Of a stretch of 17,632 bases of DNA, positions 6,915 to 15,140 are shown piece after piece. The position numbers and the translations under genes were made by a program. The stretch's first letter is position 1. The number at the start of each line of letters is the position of its first letter. The notes beneath the pieces are model-generated. The model saw only the letters and a list, made by a program, of their open reading frames with translations. It had not been told where the DNA came from and did no database searches. The DNA is from CAZBBC01 sp964489835 (GTDB taxonomy: Bacteria; Calditrichota; Calditrichia; JAJRVZ01): positions 1 through 17,632 of the forward strand of contig CAZBBC010000103.1 in assembly GCA_964489835.1 (NCBI GenBank), read 5' to 3'.

Positions 6915-8309
6915 CTATATATGTATTGCCTCACCGATTGAATCCCCGGCTGCTTCCATAATCATCTCTGATAAAGTTGGATGGGCATGCATTGTCTTAG
7001 ATAATTCGGTTGGTGTGGTTTCCAGAGTTTTAGCGATGCCGAGTTCAGCAATTAATTCAGTCGCTTCAGCGCCAATAATATGCGCACCAAGCAGTTCGCC
7101 ATATTTTTTATCGAATATTAATTTCACCAGTCCTTCGCGTTCACCAATGGCCCTGGCTTTACCGGAAGCAGCATAAGGGAAACGTCCGATATTCAGGTCA
7201 TAACCGGCTTCTATTGCCTTTGCTTCTGTCATTCCGATACTGGCTACCTGTGGCTGGCAATACGTGCAACCAGGGACACTTTCATAATCGAGAACATGGG
7301 GTTTCAGCCCGGCAATTTTTTCCACACAGATAATCCCTTCATGAGAAGCGACATGGGCAAGGAGCGGAGGACCGGTTATATCCCCAATGGCATAAATACC
7401 CTTCACACCGGTTTCATACCACTCGTTCACCGGTATGAAATTTTTTTCCACGGTTACACCCTGCTCCTCCAGACCCAGATCTTCAACATTTCCCTGAATA
7501 CCGATTGCAATCAACGCTTTCTCTGCAGTCATTGAATCGCTTCTACCATTTTTATTGAATGTTACCTCAACGCCGTTTTTAGTCTTTTTAATGGATTCAA
7601 CTTTTGTAGATGTGTGGATATTAATCTTATTTTTTTTGAAAGATTTGGCAAGAAGATCACTGATTTCCTGATCTTCAATAGGTAGGATATTGTCGAGCAT
7701 TTCAATCATAGTAATTTGTGTACCGAGCTGGTTATAGAAGTAGGCAAATTCAATACCGATAGCACCTGCGCCGACAATCACCATTGTTTCGGGTTTTTTC
7801 TGGAGCGACATTGCTTTACGGTATTCAATGATTTTTTCCCCGTCAAATTCAATGCCGGGAATACTTCTCGGCCGTCCACCGGTAGCAATGATAATATGTT
7901 TTGCCTGAATCTGTGACTGTTTACCATCTTCGCCTGTCACTTCAATCATTCCAGGACTTCTAACTTTACCCTGACCCATGACCACGGTTATTTTATTCTT
8001 CTTCATAAGAAAATCAACGCCTTTTGAGTTTATTTCAGCGACTCTTCTGCTGCGGCCGATGATTTTTGCAAAGTCAAAAGATAAATTTTCAGCAGAAATT
8101 CCAAAAGATCCTGCATCTTTTAATAAAGCATAGGTCTCAGCACTTTTTAAGAGGGCTTTTGTCGGGATACAACCCCAGTTTAAGCAGATTCCTCCCAGGT
8201 TTTCCTTCTCGATTAATACCGTTTTTAATTGCAGCTGAGCCGCCCGGATAGCGGCAACATAACCACCGGGACCGGAACCAATGATGGCAACATCAAAAGT
8301 TTCCTCCAT
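6915..8309 (-). CDS. lpdA: dihydrolipoyl dehydrogenase (E3)
   Basis: FAD enzyme that reoxidises E2 dihydrolipoamide and passes electrons to NAD+. At 464 residues it matches the family. Visible motifs are the FAD-binding GSGPGGY (11-17), the redox-active pair in CLNWGC (Cys42 and Cys47), ATGGRPR (142-148), the NAD-binding GAGAIGIEFA (180-189), a second FAD motif GIYAIGD, and the C-terminal HPTLSE with the catalytic pair His443/Glu448. AGGAG lies 5 nt before the ATG, the best ribosome-binding site in the minus-strand block. It is the first gene of that block. A candidate promoter lies about 250 bp upstream, across an inverted-repeat element. It probably serves the E1/E2 complex encoded downstream and may serve other lipoate enzymes too. 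Confidence 0.97.
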   Translation of the reverse strand: MEETFDVAIIGSGPGGYVAAIRAAQLQLKTVLIEKENLGGICLNWGCIPTKALLKSAETYALLKDAGSFGISAENLSFDFAKIIGRSRRVAEINSKGVDFLMKKNKITVVMGQGKVRSPGMIEVTGEDGKQSQIQAKHIIIATGGRPRSIPGIEFDGEKIIEYRKAMSLQKKPETMVIVGAGAIGIEFAYFYNQLGTQITMIEMLDNILPIEDQEISDLLAKSFKKNKINIHTSTKVESIKKTKNGVEVTFNKNGRSDSMTAEKALIAIGIQGNVEDLGLEEQGVTVEKNFIPVNEWYETGVKGIYAIGDITGPPLLAHVASHEGIICVEKIAGLKPHVLDYESVPGCTYCQPQVASIGMTEAKAIEAGYDLNIGRFPYAASGKARAIGEREGLVKLIFDKKYGELLGAHIIGAEATELIAELGIAKTLETTPTELSKTMHAHPTLSEMIMEAAGDSIGEAIHI

Positions 8310-8344
8310 AATATCTCCTGTTTACTTAATCTGAACTGTTTATA

Positions 8345-8520
8345 AACCACGAAGCACACGAAGGGCACTAAGATAAAAAGCAATTAAAAATTTAGAATTT
8401 AGAATTATAAATTTGAGATGGAAATAATAGGTGCGAACATTATGCCATTTGTATATTTACATTCTTAATTCGTAATTATTAATTCTTAATTTTTCAAAGA
8501 CCTTCGTGCTCTTCGTGGTT
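8345..8520. repeat. inverted-repeat element upstream of lpdA
   Basis: Left arm AACCACGAAGCACACGAAGG (8345-8364) and the inverse of 8501-8520 agree at 18 of 20 positions. The interior is AT-rich with TTTAGAATTTAGAATTATAAATTTG and, opposite it, ATTCTTAATT repeats in the inverse sense. The left tip TGTTTATAAACCACGAAG resembles the TCATAAACCACAGAG boundary at 9980-9997 (minus strand). It sits between lpdA and its candidate promoter. Confidence 0.85.
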
Positions 8521-8560
8521 AATAATATTAGTAAATTGATTACGTCGATAACAGTTTTTA

Positions 8561-8588
8561 AATTTAAATTTCTGCACAAAAAAGTCAA
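8561..8588 (-). promoter_or_regulatory. candidate sigma-70-like promoter for the lpdA block
   Basis: On the minus strand TTGACT (8588-8583) is followed after 16 nt by TAAATT (8566-8561). This matches the -35 consensus at five of six positions and the -10 at four of six. If used, the leader would be about 245 nt and would include the whole inverted-repeat element at 8345-8520. If the organism uses a Bacteroidota-type sigma factor this match means little. Confidence 0.25.
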
Positions 8589-8654
8589 GTGATATAAATA
8601 CTTTACATTTTGATCTTTGGAAATAAGTAAGGACTCAAAAAATCCGAATTATTT

Positions 8655-8755
8655 ACCACGGAATTACCCTCGTAGAACGGGGCAGGCCGGAAATACACAG
8701 AGACTGGTAATCAGGAACTGGGAACTGGGAATTGGTAATTAGTAATTGGTTATTT
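8655..8755. repeat. repeat fragments: split CACGGA arm and degenerate heptads
   Basis: An arm-like ACCACGGAA...ATACACAGAGAC is interrupted by a GC-richer piece (8664-8687, with CCCTCGTAGAACGGGG), and CGGAA is repeated at both edges (8659-8663, 8688-8692). Next come degenerate 7-bp units: GGAACTG (8714), GGAACTG (8721), GGAATTG (8728), GTAATTA (8735), GTAATTG (8742). A spurious 85-codon minus-strand frame (8653-8910) covers this area. It is all repeat and not a gene. Confidence 0.7.
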
Positions 8756-8810
8756 AATAAAAAATAATTAATACAAAATAAAAAAAACTTTGCGTGCTTT
8801 GCAGATCCTT

Positions 8811-8952
8811 TGCCTGCCCGCCCACTGGCTGACACTGATTTACACGGATTAAAACTAAAATAATAATTTTTAAATGAAATCCGTGTCAATTCGTGATAAT
8901 TCGTGGACAATTTTTTAGTTGCAGCAATATGCTGCGGTATGAATAGATCAGG
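8811..8952 (-). repeat. composite intergenic repeat, copy B
   Basis: On the minus strand this repeats the layout of the copy at 1262-1490: the tip CCTGATCTATTCATACCG (from 8952), a hairpin (GCAGCA-TAT-TGCTGC), an A-rich linker, arm GTCCACGAATTATCACGAAT, an AT core with TTTTAGTTTT, and the reverse arm AATCCGTGTAAATCAGTGTC. The hairpin differs between the copies while the flanks are conserved. The distal end carries the GC-rich word TGCCTGCCCGCCCACTGGC (plus strand, 8811-8829). The tip ends 12 bp before the ATG of the TPR gene, and its AGG may serve as that gene's ribosome-binding site. Confidence 0.85.
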
Positions 8953-8964
8953 AAAATTATTTAA

Positions 8965-9804
8965 ATGACAGAAAATAAAGAAAAATTCCCGGTCAGTTTG
9001 GAATCAGCCAGACACCACTTTGAAAAAAAAGAATATAAAAATGCAAAATTGATGTATTTTCAGGCCCTAAACTTTGCGGGTGACCGTGAGACCAGGGCAA
9101 TCATCTGGGCAGAAATGAGCTGGGTATATTATTACGAAAAGGATTTCCAGAAGGCGATCGAAGCGGCTGAAAATGTTTTGTTGCAGGACAATGATTATAA
9201 AGTCCCGGAAGATATTTATCGGGTTCAGGGTTATTCTTATTTGAGCCTCGGAAGTCAATCGCTGGCGGAAAGATATTTGCAGTTGTCCCTTGAAAAAAAT
9301 TCAACCGAGGAAAAACAGCAATATGTAAAATATGAGTTAGGTAAACTATATTTTACTAAGGGCCAGTATGATCTTGCTTATCCATATTTTAATGAAATTC
9401 TGAAATTTTTCCAGGAAGTCAATCCCGAATATTCATCATCCGTTTTATTTTATTTAGGATTTATAAACTATTATTTAAATAATTTGGTAAAATCCCGTGA
9501 ATATTTTACACAGATTTTATCAAATAAAACTTCTGCTCAGCGTGAGGCATCAGCAAAATTTGGATTGGCTTTTTTAGAATTCCGTGAAAAAAATTACCTG
9601 AATGTTATTTCATTATGTGAAGAAATTTTAGTCAGGGATGAAAATTTTTTTGATAAGGAAAGCGTCGGATTTCTGACCGCTGCCTCTTATTACTATCTGA
9701 GCCGGAAAGATATCTTTTGTGCCTTTTATTCCCAGATGAAAGAAGCATATCCAAAGGGACGATATAATAATGAACTGGATAAATTAAACGCCTCCTGTGT
9801 CTAG
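8965..9804 (+). CDS. cytoplasmic TPR-repeat protein
   Basis: A 279-residue protein made almost entirely of tetratricopeptide-like helix pairs. Approximate units are 12-38, 48-76, 85-112, 119-150, 158-188, 195-225 and 235-265, each with the small-aromatic/Ala pattern (for example ARHHFEKKEYKNAKLMYFQA, and LGKLYFTKGQYDLAYPYFNE). There is no signal peptide, membrane segment or catalytic domain, so it is probably a cytoplasmic scaffold or interaction protein. The ATG start at 8965 is supported only by AGGA about 11 nt upstream, which comes from the adjacent repeat tip. It is divergent from lpdA and 270 bp before mfd. No specific partner can be named. Codon use is AT-rich like its neighbours. Confidence 0.85.
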   Translation: MTENKEKFPVSLESARHHFEKKEYKNAKLMYFQALNFAGDRETRAIIWAEMSWVYYYEKDFQKAIEAAENVLLQDNDYKVPEDIYRVQGYSYLSLGSQSLAERYLQLSLEKNSTEEKQQYVKYELGKLYFTKGQYDLAYPYFNEILKFFQEVNPEYSSSVLFYLGFINYYLNNLVKSREYFTQILSNKTSAQREASAKFGLAFLEFREKNYLNVISLCEEILVRDENFFDKESVGFLTAASYYYLSRKDIFCAFYSQMKEAYPKGRYNNELDKLNASCV

Positions 9805-9811
9805 TTTCTAA

Positions 9812-10007
9812 CCTGAATTATTCACTACCACGCCAGTAGGCGGGCAGGCAGAGGACACGGAGTAATTATAAGATTAAGATCAGCAAATATTTAAAATAAA
9901 TTTCACATCAGTTTCATATTATTAAGGCAAATGATTCAAGTCGTAGATAACTTCAATAGAAACATTAAAATACCTCTGTGGTCTCTGTGGTTTATGAATA
10001 GATCAGG
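9812..10007. repeat. inverted-repeat element upstream of mfd
   Basis: Left tip CCTGAATTATTCA (9812-9824) and right tip, read inversely, CCTGATCTATTCA (10007-9995) match at 11 of 13 positions. They are followed by arms built of ACCACAGAG/GGACACGGAG words (left) and ACCACAGAGACCACAGAGG (right, minus strand). The left arm is split by the GC-rich GCCAGTAGGCGGGCAGGC (9832-9849). Removing it restores ACCACAGAGGACAC. The interior is AT-rich and non-coding. The element fills most of the 270-bp gap between the TPR gene and mfd. Confidence 0.85.
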
Positions 10008-10074
10008 CTAAGTAAGAAAGTTTATAATAATTATCGCATCACTAAAATCCCGGAAATTATCTGATCTGCTTAAA

Positions 10075-13000
10075 ATGATACAGCAACTTAAAAAAAAAAT
10101 ATATGATACCCAGGAATTTAAAACATTCCCTCTTCCCGAAAAAAAATCTGACCAGGTAATCATCAATGGTCTGCAAGGATCGCTTCGTGCCTTTTTTCTA
10201 TCCTATTTGATAGAAATATATCATAGACCTGTCGTTTATTTAACCTCCGATCAGGACTCGGCGGAAAAAATCCGAGATGATATGGAAATTCTTCTTACCG
10301 AACATCCGGTTGCTTTCTTCCCTGCCGAGGACAGAATACCTTATGATGACCATGAACCGAATCCGAGCCTTGTCAGGCTGCGTCTGGAAACATTACAAAA
10401 ACTGATTACCACGAAAGAAAGTATTATCGTCTGTACCCTGCCGGGGATTATTAGTCGAGTCGCCGCACCAGAACATTTTATTGACCGGCAACATTACATT
10501 AAAATAAAGAGCAGCCATCATTTTGACGATTTAATTAGTAATCTTTTTACTGCCGGTTATTCCCGAACCGAAATTGTTGAAGATGTAGGACATTTTGCTG
10601 TCCGGGGTGGAATTATTGATATATTTCCCTGGACATCCAATGATCCCGTCCGCATTGAGTTTTTCGGAGACAAGATTGAATCCATCAGGACATTTAATAT
10701 AATCAGCCAACGGTCGATTGAAGAACTTGAAGAAATAGATTTCTTACCTAATCTGGAGGGGGCTGATAAAACCGGCAGTTTATTTGACTATCTGTCTGGG
10801 GAAACGATCTTTATTATTGAAGATAAAAAAATATTTGAAGAAAAAGTGCAGGCGTATGAACAAATGATCGAATCAAATTATCAGCGTCTTCTTAATGAGG
10901 GTGTTTATCCTGTCGAACCGATTCAGAAATACCTGGGATGGAAAGCGCTGAAAGAGCGTATGAATGAATACCCTGTCATTCACATGGGAATATTTACGGG
11001 GAGAAATGCAAAGAAAGTTACTTTTAGTTGTACCACGCCTCCGACTTTTGCCGGGCATATGAATCGTCTTTTTAGTTATTTGACAAAATCGCAGAGCAAC
11101 CGTTTATACACCATTATTCAATGTGATTCAAAGACTCAGGCGGAAAGACTGACTGAGATACTGGAGGATGAAGGTCTTGATGCTGCTGCAAATATTTCTG
11201 TCGGTGCTTTCCACAATGGTTTTGTCTTTCCGGCGGCAAATCTGCAGGTATTAACCGATCATGAAATTTTTGATCGTTACAAAAAGCGTAGAACCTATCG
11301 ACGATTTAAAAACGGTGAATATCTTCGCAGTCTGAGTTCTTTAAAACTGAATGATTTTATTGTTCACATCGAATACGGCATTGGTCAGTACCAGGGTTTG
11401 CAGATCATTGAGAGCGGGGGAAATAAACGGGAATGTATTAAAATTTTATATGCAGACGGTGATTTTCTTTTTGTAAGTGTGGACAGGCTGAACAATGTCC
11501 AAAAATTTACCAGTGAAGACGAGGGCACGCCAAAATTAACCCGTTTGGGTACCGGAGAATGGGAAAAGTTAAAAAACCGGACAAAGGAATCGATTCAAAA
11601 AATCGCATCTGAACTGATCCATGTGCAGGCGCAACGAAAATCCCAGAAGGGATATGCCTATGCCACCGATACCCACTGGCAGCGTGAATTGGAAGCTTCA
11701 TTTCCTTTTGAGGAAACAGAAGATCAGTTGAAAGCGATTGAAGAAGTCAAAGATGATCTGCAAACCGATGTTCCCATGGATCGTTTGCTTTGTGGTGATG
11801 TCGGCTACGGTAAAACCGAGGTTGCTATTCGGGCGGCATTTAAGGTGGTAATGGTCGGGAAACAGGTTCTGATCCTGGTTCCGACCACTATTCTCGCCTA
11901 TCAGCATTATCAGACCTTCAGAGAGCGCATGGCCGAATTTCCAATTAATATCGAAATGTTATCCCGATTTCGTAGTACTAAAGAACAAAAAAAAATCATT
12001 GAAAAATTAGCTTCCGGAGAAATTGATATCATTATCGGGACACATCGTTTACTATCCGATGATGTAAAAATAAAAAATATTGGGTTGTTGATCATTGACG
12101 AAGAGCAGCGATTCGGTGTTAAGCACAAAGAAAAATTGAAAAAAATTCGGGTAACCGTTGATGTTTTAACCATGACGGCAACACCAATCCCACGCACTCT
12201 CCATTTATCTCTTATGGGTGCGCGGGATCTTTCACATATTGAAACCCCACCGAGAAATCGCCTGCCGGTAATTACAGAAATTCATGAGTGGGATGATGAT
12301 CTCATTGAGCAGGCAATTACCAGAGAAATTGGGCGAAATGGTCAGGTTTATTTTGTCCATAATAGAATAAATACCATTGATGGGATAAAAAAGATATTAA
12401 CTGAAATTGTGCCGACGGCCAAAATTGTTATCGCCCATGGTCAATTACCGGAAAGAGAATTGGAAAAAATCATGTTTGATTTTATCCATAAAAAATATGA
12501 TGTTTTAATTTCAACCATGATAATTGAGAGTGGCCTGGATATCCCGAATGTAAATACAATCATCATAGACCATGCGGATAAATTCGGATTGTCCCAGATG
12601 TATCAACTTCGCGGTCGTGTTGGCCGTTCTGATATTCAGGCTTATGCATATTTACTGGTTCCCCGACGCTCGCGTCTTACCGACCTTGCCCATAAGCGAC
12701 TACGGGCCATACAAGATTTTACAGATCTAGGATCCGGTTTTAAGGTTGCTTTACGCGATATGGAGATCAGAGGAATCGGTAATATATTAGGAAAGGAACA
12801 AAGCGGAAATATTCAGGCCGTCGGTTTTAATCTTTACTGTCGCTTAGTGGATGAGTCAGTACATAAAATCAAAGCAGACGGACAAAACAAAGAAACAAAT
12901 AACGGCTTGGTGCGTTACACAGACACAAAGATTGATGTTGATTTTGATTTGATGATTCCCCTGGAATATATCAGTAATGAGTCTGAAAGAATCTCGGTGT

Positions 13001-13374
13001 ATCACCGATTAGTTAACTGTCAAAATTCTGAAGAACTTGGACAAATAAAAAACGAACTTTCAGACAGATTTGGTGCAGTTCCGGATAAAGTGTCACGAAT
13101 TATCGATGCCATTGAATTAAAGATACTGGCAGGAAAAATATATGCTTCGCATATTCGTCTTTCTAAAGAAAAGCTAATTATAAAATTCGCGTCTGAACAT
13201 TTGCAGGAAAAGGAATTTCAACAGAAAATTGTACCTGGAATTATGAACACAAAATTTGCAAATGTAAAATTCAGTGGTGAACAGACCAATCCGTCGGTAC
13301 TGTTTACTCTAAAGGGAGTAACAAAGGACGAACAAATCGAACAGGCGAAAATTCTTTTGCAAAACATCATCTGA
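10075..13374 (+). CDS. mfd: transcription-repair coupling factor Mfd
   Basis: ATP-dependent translocase that removes RNA polymerase stalled at DNA lesions and recruits UvrA. It has 1099 residues (E. coli about 1148). The N-terminal UvrB-like module (about 1-330) includes FFPAEDRIPYDD and VRGGIIDIFPW. The RNA-polymerase-interacting (CarD-like) domain starts near 423 (LKLNDFIVHIEYGIGQY). The helicase/translocase motor has Walker A GDVGYGKTE (574-582), DEEQ (675-678), TATPIPRTL, and the late motifs HGQLPERELE, ESGLDIPNVNT and QLRGRVGRSD. The C-terminal UvrA-binding TRCF domain covers about 955-1060 (ERISVYHRL). The ATG has only a weak ribosome-binding site. mfd heads a tight run with three peptidyl-prolyl isomerase genes (49-bp gap to the first). 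Confidence 0.98.
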   Translation: MIQQLKKKIYDTQEFKTFPLPEKKSDQVIINGLQGSLRAFFLSYLIEIYHRPVVYLTSDQDSAEKIRDDMEILLTEHPVAFFPAEDRIPYDDHEPNPSLVRLRLETLQKLITTKESIIVCTLPGIISRVAAPEHFIDRQHYIKIKSSHHFDDLISNLFTAGYSRTEIVEDVGHFAVRGGIIDIFPWTSNDPVRIEFFGDKIESIRTFNIISQRSIEELEEIDFLPNLEGADKTGSLFDYLSGETIFIIEDKKIFEEKVQAYEQMIESNYQRLLNEGVYPVEPIQKYLGWKALKERMNEYPVIHMGIFTGRNAKKVTFSCTTPPTFAGHMNRLFSYLTKSQSNRLYTIIQCDSKTQAERLTEILEDEGLDAAANISVGAFHNGFVFPAANLQVLTDHEIFDRYKKRRTYRRFKNGEYLRSLSSLKLNDFIVHIEYGIGQYQGLQIIESGGNKRECIKILYADGDFLFVSVDRLNNVQKFTSEDEGTPKLTRLGTGEWEKLKNRTKESIQKIASELIHVQAQRKSQKGYAYATDTHWQRELEASFPFEETEDQLKAIEEVKDDLQTDVPMDRLLCGDVGYGKTEVAIRAAFKVVMVGKQVLILVPTTILAYQHYQTFRERMAEFPINIEMLSRFRSTKEQKKIIEKLASGEIDIIIGTHRLLSDDVKIKNIGLLIIDEEQRFGVKHKEKLKKIRVTVDVLTMTATPIPRTLHLSLMGARDLSHIETPPRNRLPVITEIHEWDDDLIEQAITREIGRNGQVYFVHNRINTIDGIKKILTEIVPTAKIVIAHGQLPERELEKIMFDFIHKKYDVLISTMIIESGLDIPNVNTIIIDHADKFGLSQMYQLRGRVGRSDIQAYAYLLVPRRSRLTDLAHKRLRAIQDFTDLGSGFKVALRDMEIRGIGNILGKEQSGNIQAVGFNLYCRLVDESVHKIKADGQNKETNNGLVRYTDTKIDVDFDLMIPLEYISNESERISVYHRLVNCQNSEELGQIKNELSDRFGAVPDKVSRIIDAIELKILAGKIYASHIRLSKEKLIIKFASEHLQEKEFQQKIVPGIMNTKFANVKFSGEQTNPSVLFTLKGVTKDEQIEQAKILLQNII

Positions 13375-13409
13375 TAACATAAATTTGTCAGTTATTTTCA
13401 TTATTTACC

Positions 13410-13414
13410 GGAGG
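13410..13414 (+). promoter_or_regulatory. ribosome-binding site of the first isomerase gene
   Basis: GGAGG lies 9 nt before the ATG at 13424, in the 49-bp gap after mfd. It is the strongest Shine-Dalgarno in the plus-strand block and supports this start. Confidence 0.8.
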
Positions 13415-13423
13415 TTATAAAGA

Positions 13424-15136
13424 ATGCAAAGAATCATATGGAAACTTATTGTTTTTTTTCTGATCGGATTATTTATTGCGCAATGTTCTAAAAAGGATGA
13501 TGAAGTTATTGTCGAGGTAGGATCTTTAGCCATTCACAGAGCTGAAGTATTGAAGATATTGAAGAAAAAGTATCCCAATCAAACTGAATTTAGCGATATC
13601 GACATTTCTTCTAAAAAAGATTTAATCGAACCATTAATTCTTACAAAACTGCGGATCAATGCTGCCTATGATTTGGAACTTGAGAATGATCCGGAAATTC
13701 AAAATAAGCTGGCAGAGTATCGTCAACAGGTTATTGGCAGCAGGTATTTCGAGCGTCTTATTGTTGACCAGGTGATTAGTAAGAATAAAATTGAGAATTT
13801 TATAGAACGTCAGGGCATTGAACTAAAAGCAAGTCATATATTAGTTAAATTTAACCAGCAAAAACAAACAGCAGGTCGTACCCGTGATGAGGCGGAAATT
13901 CTCGTTAAAGAGATTCAGCAAAGATTAAAAGACGGTGCAGATTTTATCGAAATGGTTGAAAAATATTCTGAGGATCCCAGCGCTAAAAAAAATAAGGGAG
14001 ATCTCGGTTATTTTAAATGGGAAAATAAGGTTGCTCCTTTTCAGGAGGCTGCCTGGAAGCTGAAAGTCGGCGAGATGTCTGAACCTGTGGAAACCCAATT
14101 CGGATTTCACATTATATTATTGGAGGACAAGAGATATGTTGAAGGGTATGTCCCTGATTACAGTTTGGAAAATAAGTATCGTATTAAGCAAATGTTAATA
14201 CGTACCTATGGCGATTCCGCAAAAACACTCTGGATCAAGCATCTTGAAGAATTAAAAGCAAATTATGAATTTAAAGTAAATAAAGGGGAAATAAAAAGAG
14301 TTGCCGGAATGATCAATAATGAAACAAAGAACAAAGCAATATCCAATGAAAATTTTTCCGGTTCCCGGCGGGATATTGTTTTTGCAGAATGGAAAGATCA
14401 TAAAACGACCCTTGGTACCTTAGCTGATACATATGATAAGCAGATTGTTAGAGCTTTTAGTAATTCTCAAGATTTCGAGATTGTTATACGGGAGATTGAG
14501 CGGTTATGTTTAAATGAACTGGTGATTTTTGATGCAGAGCAAAGAGACATACCCAGTGATGATTTGGTGGTTGATCAAATGAGAGCCTTTACGGAAAACA
14601 ATCTTAATCGTATTGTGGAAATGAGAGAAGTACGCGATAAAGTCACGATCAGCGATGAAGAGGTAGAGAATTTTTATAATAATAATCCGCAAAAATTTAG
14701 TAAAGCTGAAGAAATTGAAATCTGGGAAATTTATACAAAAGATGAAAAACTGGCAGGAAAAATAGAAAAAATGGCCAGACAGGGACAAAAATTTGAGACG
14801 TTGGCAAAAAAGTATTCAGAAGATAAAAAACTTAAATCCAAAGGCGGATATGTAGGCTATAAAAATAAAAATGGACGCGGTGCTGTTTCTCAAAAAGCCA
14901 TTGAAATTGGCCCGGGAGGTAAAATTGGCGGACCGGTCAAATACGGCCGTGGCTGGGCAGTCTTTAAGACCGGTAAAAAACGTGAAGAAACTCTCAGTCC
15001 ATTCTCTGAAGTCAAACAAAAAGCCAAAAACATGTGTAAACGTGAAAAAACTGATAAATTTAAAGCGCTTTGGGAAACTGGCCTGCGGGAAAAATACCCC
15101 GTAATTTATGATGAAGAAAAATTAAAGACAATTTAA
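13424..15136 (+). CDS. parvulin-type peptidyl-prolyl isomerase, probable lipoprotein
   Basis: A 570-residue exported foldase-like protein. The N terminus is a short basic segment, a hydrophobic stretch (about 8-19) and Cys21 in LFIAQC, a lipobox with an unusual Gln at -1, so lipidation is probable rather than certain. A SurA-like N domain follows. One parvulin domain (about 133-236) keeps the expected residues: ASHILV (His138), YSEDPS, GDLGYF and FGFHII (His229). A second parvulin-like unit (about 430-520) has YSEDKKLKSKGGYVGY but lacks both histidines (IEIWEIY, YGRGWAVF), so it is probably non-catalytic. It is expected to assist folding of outer-membrane or periplasmic proteins. Next in the operon are two related genes, the first starting 4 bp after the stop. 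Confidence 0.88.
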   Translation: MQRIIWKLIVFFLIGLFIAQCSKKDDEVIVEVGSLAIHRAEVLKILKKKYPNQTEFSDIDISSKKDLIEPLILTKLRINAAYDLELENDPEIQNKLAEYRQQVIGSRYFERLIVDQVISKNKIENFIERQGIELKASHILVKFNQQKQTAGRTRDEAEILVKEIQQRLKDGADFIEMVEKYSEDPSAKKNKGDLGYFKWENKVAPFQEAAWKLKVGEMSEPVETQFGFHIILLEDKRYVEGYVPDYSLENKYRIKQMLIRTYGDSAKTLWIKHLEELKANYEFKVNKGEIKRVAGMINNETKNKAISNENFSGSRRDIVFAEWKDHKTTLGTLADTYDKQIVRAFSNSQDFEIVIREIERLCLNELVIFDAEQRDIPSDDLVVDQMRAFTENNLNRIVEMREVRDKVTISDEEVENFYNNNPQKFSKAEEIEIWEIYTKDEKLAGKIEKMARQGQKFETLAKKYSEDKKLKSKGGYVGYKNKNGRGAVSQKAIEIGPGGKIGGPVKYGRGWAVFKTGKKREETLSPFSEVKQKAKNMCKREKTDKFKALWETGLREKYPVIYDEEKLKTI

Positions 15137-15140
15137 TGCA

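Noticed and set aside
8653..8910. 85-codon minus-strand frame upstream of the TPR gene
   Set aside because: Covers heptad repeats, a GC-rich insert and part of a composite repeat. No family resemblance. It is explained by repeats.
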